Shown here piece after piece: positions 21,501 through 23,114 of a stretch of DNA of 23,114 nt. Below the pieces are notes generated by a model, which did not search any database, was not told where the DNA came from, and saw nothing but the letters and a program-made list of their open reading frames with translations. Each line of letters begins with the position of its first letter. The stretch's first letter is position 1. Both the position numbers and the translations under genes were made by a program. The DNA is from JADJEI01 sp035328465 (lineage in GTDB: Bacteria > Bacteroidota > Ignavibacteria > Ignavibacteriales > Ignavibacteriaceae), in the NCBI GenBank assembly GCA_035328465.1, contig DAOLIQ010000054.1, positions 1-23,114 of the forward strand. The letters are read 5' to 3'.

Positions 21501-23114
21501 TTATTCAACCGGTTTCAAAATTACTGCCGCTCCGCCGCCCGGAGCTAAGTTCAATTTCAGTAAATCATTTTTGGTAAGAGTTTGTTTTTCAATATTATAC
21601 GCCATCGGATTTTTTTCCCAGTCAGCATCGGGTGCATCTTTATAAATAGTTACTTCGTATTTATCTGCAGAAAGAAAATCCAACTGAAGTTCAAATGACC
21701 TCGCCGCCTCATCTGTTATTGCGCCGATAAACCAATCCTCTGAATTTTTATCCTTGCGCGCTGTAACAATATAATCGCCCGGTTCTGCATCAATAATTTT
21801 TGTATCGCTCCAATCAACCGGCACCTGTTCGATGAAAGTGAATGCATCAGGAAAACGTTCGTAATTTTCAGGCAGATCCGCCGCCATTTGAATCGGGCTG
21901 TACATTACAACATAAAGAGCAAGCTGCTTTGCAAGGGTGGTGTGAACTTGATTTTTTATATCAGGATTATAATAGTCCATTTTAAGTTGAAAAATTCCCG
22001 GTGTGTAATCCATCGGTCCGCCGATAAATCTTGTAAAAGGTAAAATAGTTTCGTGTTGGGGGGGATTGCCAACACTCCATGCATTAAACTCATTGCCGCG
22101 GGCGGCTTCACTTGCAAGCCAGTTTGGATATGTCCGCTGTAAGCCGGTGGGACGCACAGGCTCGTGCGAATCAATACTGATTTTATATTCAGCAGCTTTT
22201 TGCACCACACGAAGATAATGATTAACCATCCACTGCCCATCGTGATGTTCGCCGCGTGGAATTATCCTGCCAACGTAGCCGGTTTTAACCGCATCATATC
22301 CATGATCCTTCATAAATCGAAATGCTTCATCCATTCGTCTTTCATAATTTGTAACTGATGCGGATGTTTCGTGATGCATAATCAGTTTAACATTTTTCGA
22401 TTCGGCATATTTCTGAAGTTCGTCAACATCAAAATCGGGATAAGGCGTTACAAAATCGAATACCTCCTCCTTCCACTGCCCGAACCAATCTTCCCAGCCG
22501 ATATTCCAGCCTTCAACAAGCACCGCATCAATACTATGCTTTGCTGCAAAATCAATATAGCGTTTTGTGTTTTCTGTTGTGGCGCCGTGCTTCCCGTTTG
22601 GTGTGAGCGATTTCCAATCAGTATCAGCGAGCTTGATATTTGTTGCATCGGAGTAATTCCACGAATACTTTCCAACATGCATCCCCCACCATATTCCGAT
22701 AAACTTTTGCGGCTTAATCCAGCTTACATCTTCATAAGCGCAAGGTTCATTAAGATTAAGAATTATTTTTGATGATAATATTTCTTCAGGTTTATCGCTA
22801 ACAATTACTGTACGCCACGGAGTTTTGCACGGCGTTTGTAAATATGCTTTATTCCCATAAGCATCGGGACAAAGATGAGTTGTCAAAACCAAATTATTCC
22901 TATCAACTTTCAAATACATTGCGGGGTAATCAACAAGCGCTGCTTCGTGAATATTTATATAAAGTCCTTCGCTTGTTTTCATCATTAATGGAGTTTGGAC
23001 ATAATCATCACCGGGAATTCTTTTAACGCCAATCTCTGTAGAGTTTTCACCCTTAAGTGCATTTACTTCAGAAAGCAAGGAGGTGGTATAAGTATATTCC
23101 TGCGAATCATAATC
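21501..23114 (-). CDS. GH97 glycoside hydrolase, inverting SusB-like, 5' end outside window
   Basis: A partial gene: the reading frame stays open to the window edge, and the first Met-type start (a TTG at 23078) is internal. The 537 visible residues cover the end of the N-terminal beta-sandwich, the TIM barrel and the C-terminal beta domain. SusB is about 740 residues, so roughly 200 are missing. Motifs match SusB-type alpha-glucosidases: HHETSASVTNYE, SHEPVRPTGLQRTYPN, SEAARGNEF and GGPMDYTPG. Glu codons at 22368-22370, 22161-22163 and 22089-22091 have spacings of 69 and 24 residues, exactly those of SusB Glu439, Glu508 and Glu532 (general bases and acid). The nucleophile Asp of retaining GH97 is replaced in VKTGYVG. 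It therefore should be an inverting, calcium-dependent alpha-glucosidase. It lies 94 bp upstream of the next operon's promoter, with no sus genes seen. Confidence 0.9.
   Translation of the reverse strand, partial: DYDSQEYTYTTSLLSEVNALKGENSTEIGVKRIPGDDYVQTPLMMKTSEGLYINIHEAALVDYPAMYLKVDRNNLVLTTHLCPDAYGNKAYLQTPCKTPWRTVIVSDKPEEILSSKIILNLNEPCAYEDVSWIKPQKFIGIWWGMHVGKYSWNYSDATNIKLADTDWKSLTPNGKHGATTENTKRYIDFAAKHSIDAVLVEGWNIGWEDWFGQWKEEVFDFVTPYPDFDVDELQKYAESKNVKLIMHHETSASVTNYERRMDEAFRFMKDHGYDAVKTGYVGRIIPRGEHHDGQWMVNHYLRVVQKAAEYKISIDSHEPVRPTGLQRTYPNWLASEAARGNEFNAWSVGNPPQHETILPFTRFIGGPMDYTPGIFQLKMDYYNPDIKNQVHTTLAKQLALYVVMYSPIQMAADLPENYERFPDAFTFIEQVPVDWSDTKIIDAEPGDYIVTARKDKNSEDWFIGAITDEAARSFELQLDFLSADKYEVTIYKDAPDADWEKNPMAYNIEKQTLTKNDLLKLNLAPGGGAAVILKPVE

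Noticed and set aside
22371..22772. 133-codon plus-strand ORF opposite the GH97 gene
   Set aside because: It lies wholly antisense to conserved catalytic regions of GH97 and its product is not recognisable; a shadow of a constrained gene.
21501..23078. GH97 gene starting at the TTG 23078
   Set aside because: The frame continues upstream to the window edge with plausible GH97 residues, and the family is about 200 residues longer.

Overview
The window looks like a chromosomal segment of an Ignavibacteria-like member of the Bacteroidota/Chlorobi group. The evidence is an AT-rich base composition, a secreted protein with a C-terminal Por/type IX secretion sorting domain of the 'QNYPNPFNPST' type common in Ignavibacteria, a SusB-like GH97 glycosidase, and a TAnnTTTG-type -10 candidate upstream of pstS. 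No rRNA, tRNA, CRISPR array, insertion sequence or phage gene was seen.

Layout. (1) 91-4407, plus strand: a secreted PIG-L/LmbE-type deacetylase, a 46-residue membrane micro-protein and a sodium:solute symporter, joined by overlapping ends (probable uptake and deacylation unit). (2) 4482-5057, plus: a TetR/AcrR regulator behind an inverted repeat that overlaps its candidate promoter. (3) 5063-10794, minus: a phosphate-uptake locus in the order pstS, beta-barrel porin, pstC, pstA, pstB, phoU. Upstream is a PhoP-box-like direct repeat (TTAACA twice at 11-bp phasing), and a strong hairpin sits just after pstS. (4) 11036-13360, plus: a second small membrane protein plus sodium:solute symporter pair; this symporter carries a soluble C-terminal domain. 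(5) 13580-21406, minus: one compact probable operon in the order 40-residue ORF, CHASE2 membrane protein, FecR-like/TPR protein, papain-like (C1A) protease with a DUF4384-like tail, membrane-anchored beta protein, caspase-like (C14) protease with two Ig-like domains, type IX-secreted protein, thioredoxin-fold protein. (6) 21501-23114, minus: a GH97 glycosidase that runs off the right edge.

The most interesting part is region 5. It puts two different cysteine proteases, both with signal peptides, behind a CHASE2 sensor that has lost any cytoplasmic output domain, together with a FecR-like and a membrane-anchored partner. I read it as a candidate envelope-located protease signalling or assembly system. 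That role is inferred from domains and gene order, not shown. Several small genes (2576-2716, 21284-21406) were found by reading the sequence, and start codons were moved for pstA, the caspase and the CHASE2 gene. The GH97 gene was extended to the window edge as a partial gene.
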